Assembly (NCBI GenBank): GCA_038087015.1
Contig: JASBNA010000010.1
Coordinates: 310,001-374,000 of the forward strand
DNA length: 64,000 nt
Direction of reading: 5' to 3'
DNA from: Cerrena zonata
Lineage: Eukaryota; Basidiomycota; Agaricomycetes; Polyporales; Cerrenaceae
The notes under the pieces were generated by a model that saw only the letters and a list, made by a program, of their open reading frames with translations, was not told where the DNA came from and did no database searches. The number at the start of each line of letters is the position of its first letter. Positions within the stretch are counted from its first letter, which is position 1. This document shows positions 34,576 to 46,350 of this stretch, piece by piece. The position numbers and the translations under genes are program-made.

Positions 34576-37500
34576 TTAAGCAGAAATTGTTCCGTAAGAT
34601 TCAGTACTGAGCCGTCGGTCGGCGTCGCCTTCTTCGATGGCCTTACACTGTAAAAGAAGGGTGCTAATGGATTGATGCCCACCTGCGCTACGAATGAAAG
34701 GAGTCTGAGGGAGGTAAATGACATCATGTGAGAAATAAATAAAGATCGGAGGGGTACATCAACTTACGTTAAGCAGTTCATGGGGATCTGGTCGTGATGA
34801 ACTAGGTTCTGAACATAGTTGGAGGAAATCATGGAAGGATCGTGAGTAAATTTCGGGCTGGGAGAGGGGTTGCCACCGGTCGCTGAGCTGAGTTGCGTCC
34901 GTGATATCCGAGAAAGGCGGATCGCCTTCAGCCATCTCCCAAACTGTGGCGCCGAGAGACCAGACATCGACTTTAAGGGGATCATAAGGGCCACTGCATA
35001 ATTCAAAATCATGTTTCAGTTTGACGTGGGTAAGAAGGAGGTCTAATTTATCACGCACCTTCGCATTTCAGGTGCTTGCCAGTAGACAACGCCCACAGGG
35101 TCTGGGCATAATGGCTCTGATTTGCTTACTTGAATGCCATTCGAGAATTCAGCTATGGCCAAATCAGTAACAGAATAATCTTTTAGGAGAAAACAGCGAT
35201 ACGAACTGAGTTTGACAAGACCACCGGCGTTCACCAACAGATTATCAGACCGAAGGTCTCGATGAGCGATGCCACGCGTCCGCAAGTAATCAAGTGCAAG
35301 AATGACCTGGATTGATGATGGTCAGTAAGATATCACAATATGATCAATCGAAAGAGATCAACGCACATCACTAGCCACCTGAGCCATATGTTTCTCCTGC
35401 AACATAAGACCTTCGCCAATCAGACTAATAACATCTGCCAAACTCCGATCCATAAGCTCCATACGAATCCAAAGCGCATCGTCCAGAGTGTCCACGTAAA
35501 GCGAGTTCATATTGAGGATATGTGGATGTGAAAGACCCTTGAGAAGCTTCAATTCATGTTCGAGATCCACCAACTTTGGCGAGCCAGATGGTAACAAGGC
35601 GACTTGCTTGATAGCCACGAACGGCTCAGCACTAGTCGACGAAGGGAGCTTTTGTACTCGGGCAGCATAGACAGAGCCGCTTTCACCTTCGGCAATTTCT
35701 TGCAAGTCTATATAAAGATCCCGGGGATCTGTACGCTCGTCGATGAAAGCCTTGAGCGGTGACACTACCGATGATACCCACCCAGGATATCTGGAAGCGG
35801 GAGTAAAAGGGGTGACGGGAGTCATGGGCAATGGAGATGGCGATTCCACCGGTTGAGCAGACAATTCGGGACAATCAGGTTGCGACGTGAGCTCTTCTTC
35901 TACAACAATTGCTGGTGACGATGTCCTGTCGATCAAGTCAACAAGACTAGAACGATCCTCTGCGTCTCTAACTTTACGGACGGTGGCGGTGGTGATCATT
36001 TCAAAGTGTGGCGTGAGTGGCGATGGCGATGGCGAAGACTCGATGTATGGAATGTCACCACGAACAGAGCTTGAGATCTCCCCAGCTTTGCTTTTCCACT
36101 GAGTGGAAGCGATTGAAGATAATGAAGTTGGTGCCCGTGATCCAGACGCAGTTGACCGAGTAGTTGCCAATGAAGCTGCCCCTGAAGAACTAGATGAATG
36201 TGATTCGAGGCTTTGAGGCGAATATGAACGATCATCATCGTATCTGTCCACAACAGAAGAAGCATCTGTACGCTTTATGACGGTGTCACGAATAGGTGAT
36301 TGCACCACATTCGCTTTCGCCCGCGTCGCAACAGTCACATCACGAACAATCGTCGCCGGGGTGACTGTTAAGGTTGACATCGCAGAGTCACGATTTTCCT
36401 TTTCGCGTAGTGAACTTGAGACATGTAAAACCTCCTCGTCTACATCCGTTTCACCTTCGACAGTTGGTGGGTGACTGCGTGCGTAGGGTGAATATGGTGT
36501 GGCAGGCGAAGGACTGGTGTCCGGTGTGTTCTCAGCATCGGGTTGGACAAGATGCATGACCTCATTCCACAGAGGCGTTGTCCCTTCTTGTGGGATGGGT
36601 GATAAGGTACTAGATGAGAAATCAGCATCTTTCCGTGCAGGAAGACTGCTTAGAGGAACTGGTTTTTGTGGAGGTATCGATCGGCTAGACGATCGCGACC
36701 GTACAGCAGGGGTGGATGAACTGGACGCAGGAGTAGATCTTGGGGGAGTAGGTGCGGGTGCAGGAAGAATAGAGAACAAGGATTCACTCCAGCTAGACAA
36801 GTCGAGTAGAGAATCCTGGTGTATTGATAATCTGGGTGGTGCAGTGAAGGACAATAACGGAAGAGTACTGGAGCTAGGTTGAGGATGCTCGGCCGAGCCA
36901 TCCTCGCTCGATGCATCGCGGTCAGAGTCAGCATCTACAGCAGGAGGAAGTGCGAGACTTTCGTCAACTGCATCTAACGCATGTTGTGTCTTGGGGGAAC
37001 TGTTATAAGCCGGAGGAGGGGAATGTAGGGAGCCGACAGAAGCATTGGCGACATGGTACGCTCGTCGTGGCGGTGTTCGTGGAGGGCGATCTTTAGAACT
37101 TGAAGCTGAACTTGAGAATTCTGATGGAGCTCGAGGAGGCATAGGTGCATATGAGGTCGTTGGAAGCATAGACGCAGTTGCTGAACGTGTAGGCTGAGAG
37201 GGCCGAGACGGCCGGCTGTCTATCTGACTGTACTCGATTGGTTGAGGTTCCGGCGACTCAGTATACTGTCGACTATTATTGACGGAGTAAGCAAAATTGC
37301 TTGAAGTATCGGAATGCTGTGAGAATGAAGCCTCTGACATGTCCCGATGCAAGGAGCTTGACCGAGTCTGCAGCGGCAGACTAGGAGCTGGTGACTCCGA
37401 TCGGGTACTCTGGATGGGATACGTCATGGGCGGACGACCAGCCGTCCGTCGACTGTTGATTGCAGCAATTTCTTCTGGTGAAAAGCCCATGCCTGCAAGC

Positions 37501-38122
37501 GAGGCAGACCAGGTTGGTGGAAGTCCTGTGAATCTAAATCGCATCCATCACATTAATGCCTCGACCTCAAGTCTGAAGGAAAAATCATACCCTTCATCTA
37601 CATGAATGTTGTGCTAGAAAATCGAATAGATGTTAGGTCATTCAGAGGGCAGACGACCAGTGTGGCGCGCACCTGGAAATTCCACGGCATAGAGATAGAC
37701 GGATCATCGACAGGTTCTGGAGGTTGAGAGTCATCGGATGCAATGGATTTGGTGGACTTTGGAGTCTTGGGGCGTCGTGTAAAGGAGGGTAGCTTGAAGA
37801 TACCTTTCCGAGAACCAGCGGAATCTGGAGAGAGCGTATTCGACGGTGAGAGAGCCATATCTCGCGTGCTTGTAGGGTAACGACTGGTGGAGTAGGATGG
37901 ACTTGGAGAAGGACTCCGGGCGCTGGCAGCATACGTCGAGACGGGCGTGGCAGGCTGTGAAAATGAATCCAAGGACAAGGAGGCAAGGGAGGGGTTGGCC
38001 AGGTAGTACGGGTCCTTCGGGGGCGGCGGGGGAGGCTTCGAGCCTGACGCTGCGAACTTGAACACCTTCAAAGTTGAAAATCGAGTATTCTGCTTCCCCT
38101 GTGGTGCCGTGGACGTAGCCAT
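34576..38122 (-). CDS. PAK/Ste20-type protein with CRIB domain and a degenerate (DFG-less) kinase domain
   Basis: The start is at 38122 (MATSTAPQGKQ). A Pro run (PPPPPP) and a Ser-rich leader precede a CRIB/p21-binding motif split by an intron: ISMPWNFQ, then HNIHVDEG, FTGLPPTWSASLAGMGFSPEE. That is the Cdc42/Rac contact of PAKs. A long Ser/Pro/Thr-rich disordered linker follows (about residues 200-750). The kinase domain has GESGSVYAA (Gly loop), FVAIKQV (Lys), HRDLRSDNLL (catalytic loop), YWQAPEM (APE) and DVWSLG. At the DFG position the sequence reads SYR (35196-35204, in VKLSSYRC), so the Mg-binding Asp is gone. The last exon, after an intron with its acceptor before TPFIRSAGG, ends at TAA (34576-34578). 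It is probably a scaffold or a weakly active kinase in polarity signalling; this is inference. Confidence 0.9.
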
Positions 38123-39911
38123 CGCTAGAAACAACAGAGAACAAGATCAGGTTCAATGAGACCAGCGGGAACCAGAGCAAGCGCTGCGCTGGTTCAATTT
38201 GTTCCAGGGCGTCCAGTTATCTCGATTCAAAAATAACTTATCGCTTTATTGGGATAAAGATCAATCCGGCTGTGCAGTTAAAATTTCATCAGCAACCAAA
38301 ACATTCAAAAAACTGTAATAAATCGGTACCAACCTTGACGCAGTCTGAAACCCTTAATGATGACCGTGGCGCATGTAAGGTGTAGTCTTTTATCACACCC
38401 CAGCAAGTCAGTGTTGAGTTAATAGTAACTTATCTTGTGCGACAACCTGAGCTAGTAAGTAGTAGTAACAAGATGACACTCGCAATTTTGTTTACTTACA
38501 TGCTGTGTGTTCCATAAATTATAGTACTATATGCAAAGGCTGATTTAGATGTCTCCACCAAGAGCAGCAAATTTGACAGTCGAGGGCCTTTCAAATACCC
38601 AAATGTGAATATATGCGTAGATATGACCTCACCTAGTACGATCTTACCAGAATGGAACTAATGGTTAAATGGAGTTGGATATCAGGTTTCAGTTCAGACT
38701 ATTGCCTAGTACTTATAGTGAGTGTCATTGACATATAGTGATCTCTACGAATTAATTACATCCAATTGACAGAAAGTAAATTAATAAAGAATAGAGAAAT
38801 GGTACATACTCACTGATGCACTGGCGTTAAATATATACTAACATCGTAGCAGACTTCACAGACACCCCCCATAGAACACGATGGTGATCCCTACTTGCTG
38901 TGCAAAGGGTTTATCAATTATATACATCGCAAGGCATCAGGGTCCGACCGGCGACAGGATCAGGACCGGATGATCCTGATGTTCACTTCTCTTTTTGGCA
39001 TCATCGTAGGTGTCACAATGAACAGTAGAATCATCTGGAATTGAGTAGCAAATCGCTTCGAACAAATATGAGGCCAGCAAGGCAATAACTAGATTGAGCC
39101 AAGCGGCTCATGAAACTTTGAAGACTCACGCGTGTACGACGATGTGAGATCCTGGCGACGTGGGAATAATACACAAGGAGGGACACTTAACTCACCGGAG
39201 TTGTACGACGCCGGAACGGGAGGGACGCACAGCTAGATACTATTACATGCATTCTTCCAATTTTCAGATGAAACCGTCCAGAATTGCATGTGCCAGAGGA
39301 CAATATGGCGATGTGCAGCCTCATCTTCAAGCAGATCTTAGTAGATCGCTGGCGAATGCCTCGACGGATCCTCCTCAAATGGGCAGATAAGATAGAGATA
39401 TATATTTATAGCATACTCTAGTAGTCTGATTCTACGATCACAGTAGAGGTCGGAGTAGAGTTAACTTATCTTCCGAGTGTTCATGCAAATGTGACATGAG
39501 CTACTACAATGGTGTTCACACGCTCTTGTCAAACTCACCAAGTTATGCTTGACAAAGGTGCATGCCGACTGATGCCGACGTTACCCGCCCGTGACTGATC
39601 TGTGACCTCGCGTTCAAACTCTACCACTTTCAAGCCCTCCACATCAAAATCGTGCCGAGGCATTCAGTTCCCTTTCTTTTTTTCAGCGGACTTTTGGGGC
39701 TTATAGCCAAAATGCACAGCTATACAACAGTGAAGTATTGCTGGAAGAAATCATGGTATTGGCAAACCGCGATTGTGAAACTACCACCCAAGTCCGATCA
39801 CCTACGTACTCTACCCAGAAGGACGCCGGCCGTTACCAGTCAAATAGAGTCCAGTAAACAAGCCGCGCGACCAATCTCCAATATCGCGTCCTTGGCAGGC
39901 CGCTCAACAGT
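38123..39911. other. Long intergenic region
   Basis: About 1.8 kb upstream of the PAK-like gene and downstream of RPA49. It is AT-rich with short ORFs only (largest 39160-39390 and 39652-40080, the latter antisense to RPA49). A small inverted repeat (ATCAGGA/TCCTGAT) lies at about 38959-38980. No gene recognised. Confidence 0.45.
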
Positions 39912-41505
39912 TTACCGCTTCGACCGTTTGACCCTGGCTGTAGGAAATTCGAGCGGCACTTTCAGAACAGCGTGTTTCGAGTTGAGGGAACTGTCAGGCA
40001 ACCCGAGACGCTTGACTTCGGATTGCGTGAGGGTAGTGACCTTGCACCCCAGGCTCCTGAACAAGGTGTTGACTCTGTAGAAGAAACGGTCAATATAAAT
40101 ACAGCGGATTGCCCAAGGTAACGTACTTTGTCGGATCCATGCTGAGATCTTGTGCAATGGCACCTGAATCAGTCGCAAAGTCATCAATGAAAAGACACAG
40201 CGCAAAAGCATGTGTTAGGATTCTTGTCTCCATTTGGCTGGTGACTTTCAACCTAGGCGCGAAGGCTATGAATAATCATTCTTAACGGCATCGAAAACAC
40301 TATAAACGCACTCGGATGTCGCTCTAGTACCCTCCGTGAAGCGAGAAAGTAGACCATCGATGACAGCAGTCGGGATCCCCTTCAGCCGTTTCTGCAGGAC
40401 TTCCTTGTCGTTCACCTGCCTTGACGCGAGTTTGAACGCCCATAGTGTCGAAATGTACAGCAGAATTTTCCTGGCTCACATATTAGATACGAAGAAAGGC
40501 CAGCTCTTTGAAAACTCACAAGTTTTTCGTTTTAGGTTTTGGCGTAGCAAATTCAAGGTTTAGTTTGTGTCGCAACCAACTCGACCGGCTGAACGGCAAA
40601 AGCGCCTGGCGTTCTTGTGAATTGGAAGCGTCCTTCAAGCCCGACACAGACAGAGCATTGAATTCTGTCTCGGGTATGATCCCATGGAGTGGGTAAGCAT
40701 CCTGCGGTAATTGTGCTTCAGCATTGTAGGGAGGTATCAGCCTACCCGCGTCCGCTTCAGCCTTTGCTTCCTCTGTGGACAGATATCATTGATACGCACA
40801 AAAGGAAACAATTAGGTTTAACATACCCTTAGTAGGCAAATTAACAGTATTCTCCTCAATCCTCGACTGCAAATGGCTCGCAACACCCTGGATAGCATCC
40901 ACATCGATCCGTTTTCGCTCTTGCGCACGAATAGCAGCTTTCGCCTTCTTTGTTCCAAACGTCTCTCCAAGGTTATTTCGAAGACGTATACGCTCATCGA
41001 CCGATACCTCGATCGGTTTGAGGTTTTTCAAGGCTTTGACTTGACGGGTGAGTATGTGGATGGGTGCCGGACGGAATGTAGTCTTGCCAGTTCGTTTGTC
41101 GTAGATACCAACGAGATAGCTATATGCACGTTACATATAAGTTGTTTCTGGCATAAGGAAGGAAGGAAAATGACATACCTGCTTCCGGCAGTTGCTTCTC
41201 GAGAATTGGAAGAAACAAACTCCACGGTGTCTGTCTCACCGGCAATTAGGGTATCCTTCGAGGCGAAGTCTTTCTCCTCTTCCTTTTTATTCCGCAGGTA
41301 GCATTGGAAGGACGTGGAACTAGATGGTTCTATGGCGGGGAAACTTGCTGTCTATTTTGTCAGGATGAATTCTGAATTCTGGGTTCGATTGTGACATACC
41401 TAGAACTGGACCGAGTTGGGTGGGGTTTTGGTTAGCTAGTTCTAAAGTGGCTTCTTGAGACTTTTCTGCATCTCTTTTGCGCTTTTTACTGAGTGTTGAG
41501 GACAT
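39912..41505 (-). CDS. RPA49: RNA polymerase I subunit RPA49 (PAF53 homologue)
   Basis: It starts at 41505 with MSSTLSKKRKRDAEK, a basic leader. The dimerisation half contains DTLIAGETDTVEFVSSN, GIYDKRTGK and RPAPIHILTRQVKALK, which are characteristic of the A49-like family (PF06870). A linker has a basic GTKKAKAAIRAQERKR stretch. The C-terminal tandem winged-helix half includes ILLYISTLWAFKLASRQVNDKE, MDPTK, and VNTLFRSLGCKV before the Lys/Arg-rich end at 39912. At least five short introns. RPA49 pairs with RPA34 and stimulates initiation and elongation of rRNA transcription in the nucleolus. It is divergent to SET2, 0.86 kb away. Confidence 0.93.
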
Positions 41506-42369
41506 TTGAGTGAGGGTATAGACCAAGGACGAATTCAAATTTAGTAACTCTCCTTTAGTGGATCAAAAGTCTTTATATTAAGCGCTCGTAGTGTTAAACT
41601 CTTAACGTAATTCGGACCTTGCTCCCTTTCATACTCATCCAAATGGTTTCGCAAGTTTTTGACGACTTTCTGTGACTGTATATATATTGCAGAGAGGTCG
41701 TTGGAGAATAAGACTCAGTTCATATCAAACATGGGTTTGTCAAAAAGGCAAACAATGATCAGATGCCGTCAGTCCACGAAATAACTCAATTCACTGTTGT
41801 TGAACAACCCTAGCTTGTCTTATTCATATGACATGGTTTTCACGGTTCTTTTGAACCGTCTAGGTGTCTTCATAGGTTTATTACATAGTCGTGAATACCG
41901 TAATTTACTTGTTACGCTATTGTTGTTGTGCCCTATTTGCAGACGATTAGATTAGATCATTGTGACTGTGCACCTCGCGTCCGTCTCCCCTCCAAGTCCC
42001 TCACTCGAACCTCTCACAATTCAATACACAACACTAACACGGCTTAGGCTATTGAGAGAGAACTATGTTCACGCAAACACTTTTGAAGTGGCAATGATTA
42101 CCGTCTTGCGTTTCAATGGTTAAGCGCCCTGTGAAGTTTAGCGACTGCTCAGTCTTCCTTCCCACCGACTCAACACCTCTCGTATACTAATTAACAGCTG
42201 CTGGGTTGATAATTGTAAGTTTCCATCGCATCTATACAGACGTAATAGCTGAAAGTGCTTTAGTACTCCTAAATTATTGTCTTGCGCTTTGCCGCCCGAG
42301 AGTGCTGTGACAGTGCGCTCCTGCCTACTTCTCATAGTTGGCCCCCTTCGATTGCTTCCCCAGACAGCT
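41506..42369. other. Divergent promoter region between RPA49 and SET2
   Basis: About 860 bp with T-rich and AT-rich patches. The ORF at 42138-42767 (minus) overlaps the SET2 5' exon antisense and is a shadow. Confidence 0.5.
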
Positions 42370-45300
42370 ATGTCGACCAACTCCCGCTCACAGTCTCCGA
42401 AAGAGCTGTATGATACTCCAGTACAGCCATATATACTGTCAGAAGTCAACGGGAAGAAAGACGTTGCGAAATTATTTGATGAAGATGTATCTGTGATTAA
42501 GCCCACCGACGTCCGAGACAACGTCACGGCCAAGGCGGAGGAGGGGCTTGTGAAGGATGAGGAGGATGCTGATACTGTTATGGGAGATGTATCGTCCTCG
42601 TTAGCTAGTCCTACAACAGATGCGAAGGAGGAATTGGCAGATCTGAAGTTGGAGGACTCACGGCAGAGCAATACGCCACCATTATCCTCAAAAACGAAGA
42701 CAAAGTTGGAACCACAACTCATCGGACATCTCCCTCGGGCTGAAGAAGATGCTCTAAGGACCTTCACCGAGATTGCAGAGAATCACTACCAGTACAATAC
42801 CCTAGGTCGGTCGAGAGAGGAACTAGAGAGCATGACGTGTGACTGCCAGTATGAACACGGTCAGTATCTTTCCTCATCTTCATGTTACACCCGTAAATTT
42901 CTCCCTATGCTTCAACTGATGATATTATTTTGCTATCTTGTTACTCGCTGGGAGTATAGGTGTTGATGACCCCATCGATGCGTGCGGCGACGACTGTATC
43001 AACAGGTTGACTCAGGTTGAGTGTCTTCCCGATGACTGCCGGTGTCGGCAATACTGCCAGAACCAACGGTAAAATTCTGCTTTCTTTATTCATTCCTTGA
43101 TCTCTCATGAATATCTTTATAGGTTTCAGCGGAAGCAATATGCTCCGATACACATCGTCCAGACAGAAAAGAAGGGTTTTGGTCTACGAGCTGCTGAGAA
43201 CTTACCAAAGTGCGTCATTACCTAATGTAATATTCTATGTTGTGTTAAACCTATATCTATAGGGACACGTTCATCTATGAGTATGTGGGGGATGTGGTCA
43301 GCCAGCCATCTTTTCTCAAACGGATGCGTCAATATGGGGAAGAAGGCATTCGTCACTTCTATTTTATGATGCTGCAGAAAGAGGAGGTAGGGTTTGTATT
43401 TTGACCGTTACCAGAATTGCTGTTGACGCCTGTTGGACATAGTACATTGACGCCACCAAGCGAGGAGGTATCGGCCGTTTCGCAAACCATAGTTGTAATC
43501 CAAATTGCTACGTGGCCAAATGGGCAGTTGGTGATCGAGTTCGAATGGGTATTTTTGCTAGCCGCAGGATCGCCAAGCACGAAGAACTAACGTTCAACTA
43601 TAATGTTGATCGTTACGGGTGAGTAGACATATTTCTTCGCTGAAACCCCGTGCTTGACGCTCCTTCTAGTCATGAAGCGCAACCGTGTTACTGTGGCGAG
43701 CCTAATTGTGTCGGGTTTATTGGCGGCAAGACTCAGACTGATATCGCTGCTATGGACGATCTCTTCCTTGACGGTATGCGCCCCAACAATGTGTTTATCA
43801 ACTTACAGACTCAATTGTTTTTCGATAGCGCTGGGTATAACTGACGAAGTGGAACTTCTTGGCCTTAAGGGTTCCAAAAAGAGGAAAGGCAAAAAGCTCG
43901 ACGAGGATTACTTGGTCTGTCATATTCACTTCGATCCTCGTATTCTGATTCTGATGAAAACTGTCACAGCCCACACTCAAGCCTCTCATGGAGAAGGATG
44001 CTCCGAAACTCGTTCAAGCTATGCGTCAGACTCAGAGTCGGAAGGTTTTGTTCAAGCTTCTTACTCGTATAAAGGTAATCACTGAAATCTTTAGCTTTAT
44101 TACCTTATAACTCATATTGTTCTAGCTCACCGAAGATCCCTTACCGCTACGACAACTCATGCGACTACGTGGGTTTAGTGTCATCAAAAACATTCTCGAC
44201 GATAACATGGACGATATGGACATCCTCACCGTATCATTGGAATGTATGATGAACTGGCCACTAATCCAGCGGAACAAAGTCGAGGACAGTAAGATTACTG
44301 AGCCTGTACAGAAATGTGCGGAGTCGGAAAACGAACTCTTGTCGAATCTGGCGAAAGAGGTAAGTTGTTCATGCACCTTTTGACGTGTTCGCTCACCAAG
44401 TGCGCATGTAGCTGATTTCCAGATGGGACAAATTAGAGTATGCTTATCGAATACCCAAACGCATGAAAGAGGTGAATATGGTGACGAATATATATATTAG
44501 ATTTGGCGATGCTCAAATAATCTTACACAGGATGGAGGGCAAGAAACACCCCCTGACCCTACGGTTGTTCTGTACCGAGACGAGGAAGATGCACGGCCCA
44601 ACAAACGTCGCCGTTCTATATCTCCAGGTCCTCAACTCTCTATTAAGCCTCTCGGCTTTACCGCTCCCCCGAAAATAAGGGAGACGTGGCGAGAAATCCC
44701 AGGACATGGTATTACGATAAAAAGGCAACCCGAGCCATCACACAAGGATGTTGTCGCTGCTGTTATCGCGGCTGCAGCCGCTGCAAAAGAGCAAGCAGCG
44801 CTTAAGGCAGCGGCGGACGCGGAAAGGATGGAAAAGGCCAAACAGGAGAAGGAAAGCAAGAAGCAGCTTGCGAAAGAGAAGGCGTCGTTGGCCAAGCAAG
44901 CACGCGAGGGGAAGCAACTTCTCAAGGAGAAACGGCTACTCAAGCTTGTTGGAGCGGTTGTCGTGAAATGCATGTCAAAGTATCAGAAGCAAATGGATCA
45001 TGATACTTTCAAGAAGTATGCGAAGGAGGTAAGCTATCTGCGTTGTTGTGTGCTATGCCCTATCGTGATGGATTCTGACTGAATTCCAGCTCACCCAAAC
45101 CATCGCGGAGAAGGAGAAGAAGTCTTCTACCTACAAGGAAAACAAGCTAGAATCTCTTTCTGATGAGAAGGTCGCCAAAATCAAGAAATTTCGCGAAAGA
45201 GTACATTACCAAGGTTCTACGCAAGATCGAGAAGAAACACCATAAACCTTCCGGTGGGAAAAACGGTGATTCATCTGCTACAGCCAACGATGACCATGCA

Positions 45301-45558
45301 GACGATATGCAAGACAATTCTAGCCTAGAGCAAGCCGCTCTAGATGATATCATGGACATCGACGGCGATGAAGATGGCGACGAATTGCAGACCGAGCATG
45401 TTTCCCCTGAAGAACTTTCGCCAGATGAACCGCCCAATGGGAGCCGCTCTTCAACACATGAGAACAAACTTACTCCCAGTCAAATACCCTTGACACTTGA
45501 CAGCAGAGGGCCTCATGCTTCTGATTCTGATCATGACTGGGCGGGGAACCCGGTATAG
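42370..45558 (+). CDS. SET2: SET2 histone H3K36 methyltransferase, with an apparent 1-nt frameshift in the SRI domain
   Basis: Start at 42370 ([12 protein letters not shown]). In order: an acidic leader; the AWS Cys cluster ([27 protein letters not shown]); the SET domain with [31 protein letters not shown] and [12 protein letters not shown]; and the post-SET motif [11 protein letters not shown] helical SET2-type middle region ([19 protein letters not shown]) and a charged coiled coil rich in Lys/Glu/Ala (44740-44930) follow. The SRI domain ([20 protein letters not shown]...) binds the phosphorylated Pol II CTD. The enzyme methylates H3 Lys36 co-transcriptionally. In the SRI domain the frame changes by one nucleotide at the TTT of 45189-45191: KIKK is in one frame and [16 protein letters not shown] in another. 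A homopolymer error is likelier than loss of function. The acidic Ser-rich tail ends at 45558. Confidence 0.93.
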
Positions 45559-46350
45559 CGGTGGGTCATAAGTAGTGACGAGACTCGTGCTGTATCTCTA
45601 GTTGTATATTCCACTAATGTCAATATCCTTTGCTGAGTGTTATTATCAGGCCGCCGCGACCTAAAGACTGGATATCCGGAGCGCGTCGGTGAACGGGCAT
45701 AATTCGATTGTCAGGCTAACCTGATCATGTAAGTCTGTCTTGCATGTGCCTCACGAGTATCTCATTTGAAATGTTGTCCGTATCCGCTATCGGAGGAACA
45801 GTGCACATAACTCTATTCGCGTTCGATCTGGAATCACGATTTGGGAAATGAGTATGTTAAGTGCTGTCTCTATTTCATATGTCATCATTGACAGTTGGGG
45901 TGGAGGCCTGCAATAATAACCTTCTATCCCACGAAATTTCAATCCATAGATGCTTATGGGTTGCTTATGGGCAACTGCATTTTCCAATCGCTATGTATAC
46001 TATCAAACTTACACTACCTTGACAGCGCAGTGCATAATAAAACGACTCTCTGCTTTATAAAACGGACCACCTTAGGTTTTCCGGGGAGTGCCTACTCACG
46101 AACTGACATCATACAATCAGACAGCGTTCCGATGCACTCCTCTACGGTGGCGCACTAACCAAGTTCAGCGAGAGACACCGTATCAGCTGGGGTTCAAGGT
46201 TTACAAATCGGCCTGTCTTGGGTCGACACGATTCAAGGAGGGGAAAGGTTGTTCGCATGATCATCTCAGCGTCCTTTTTTTAAGCTCTCGCACCGAAGTA
46301 TAAAGGCATCGGTACTCACAACTTTTTCTCAACAAATCACCCTCAACACA
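45559..46350. other. Intergenic region, promoter of the alcohol oxidase
   Basis: No gene recognised. ORFs at 45787-45987 and 46088-46303 are unsupported. A tract of eight T lies at about 46274-46281. Confidence 0.45.

Noticed and set aside
42138..42767. 209-codon minus-strand ORF
   Set aside because: Fully antisense to the SET2 first exon, with Ser-rich shadow composition.
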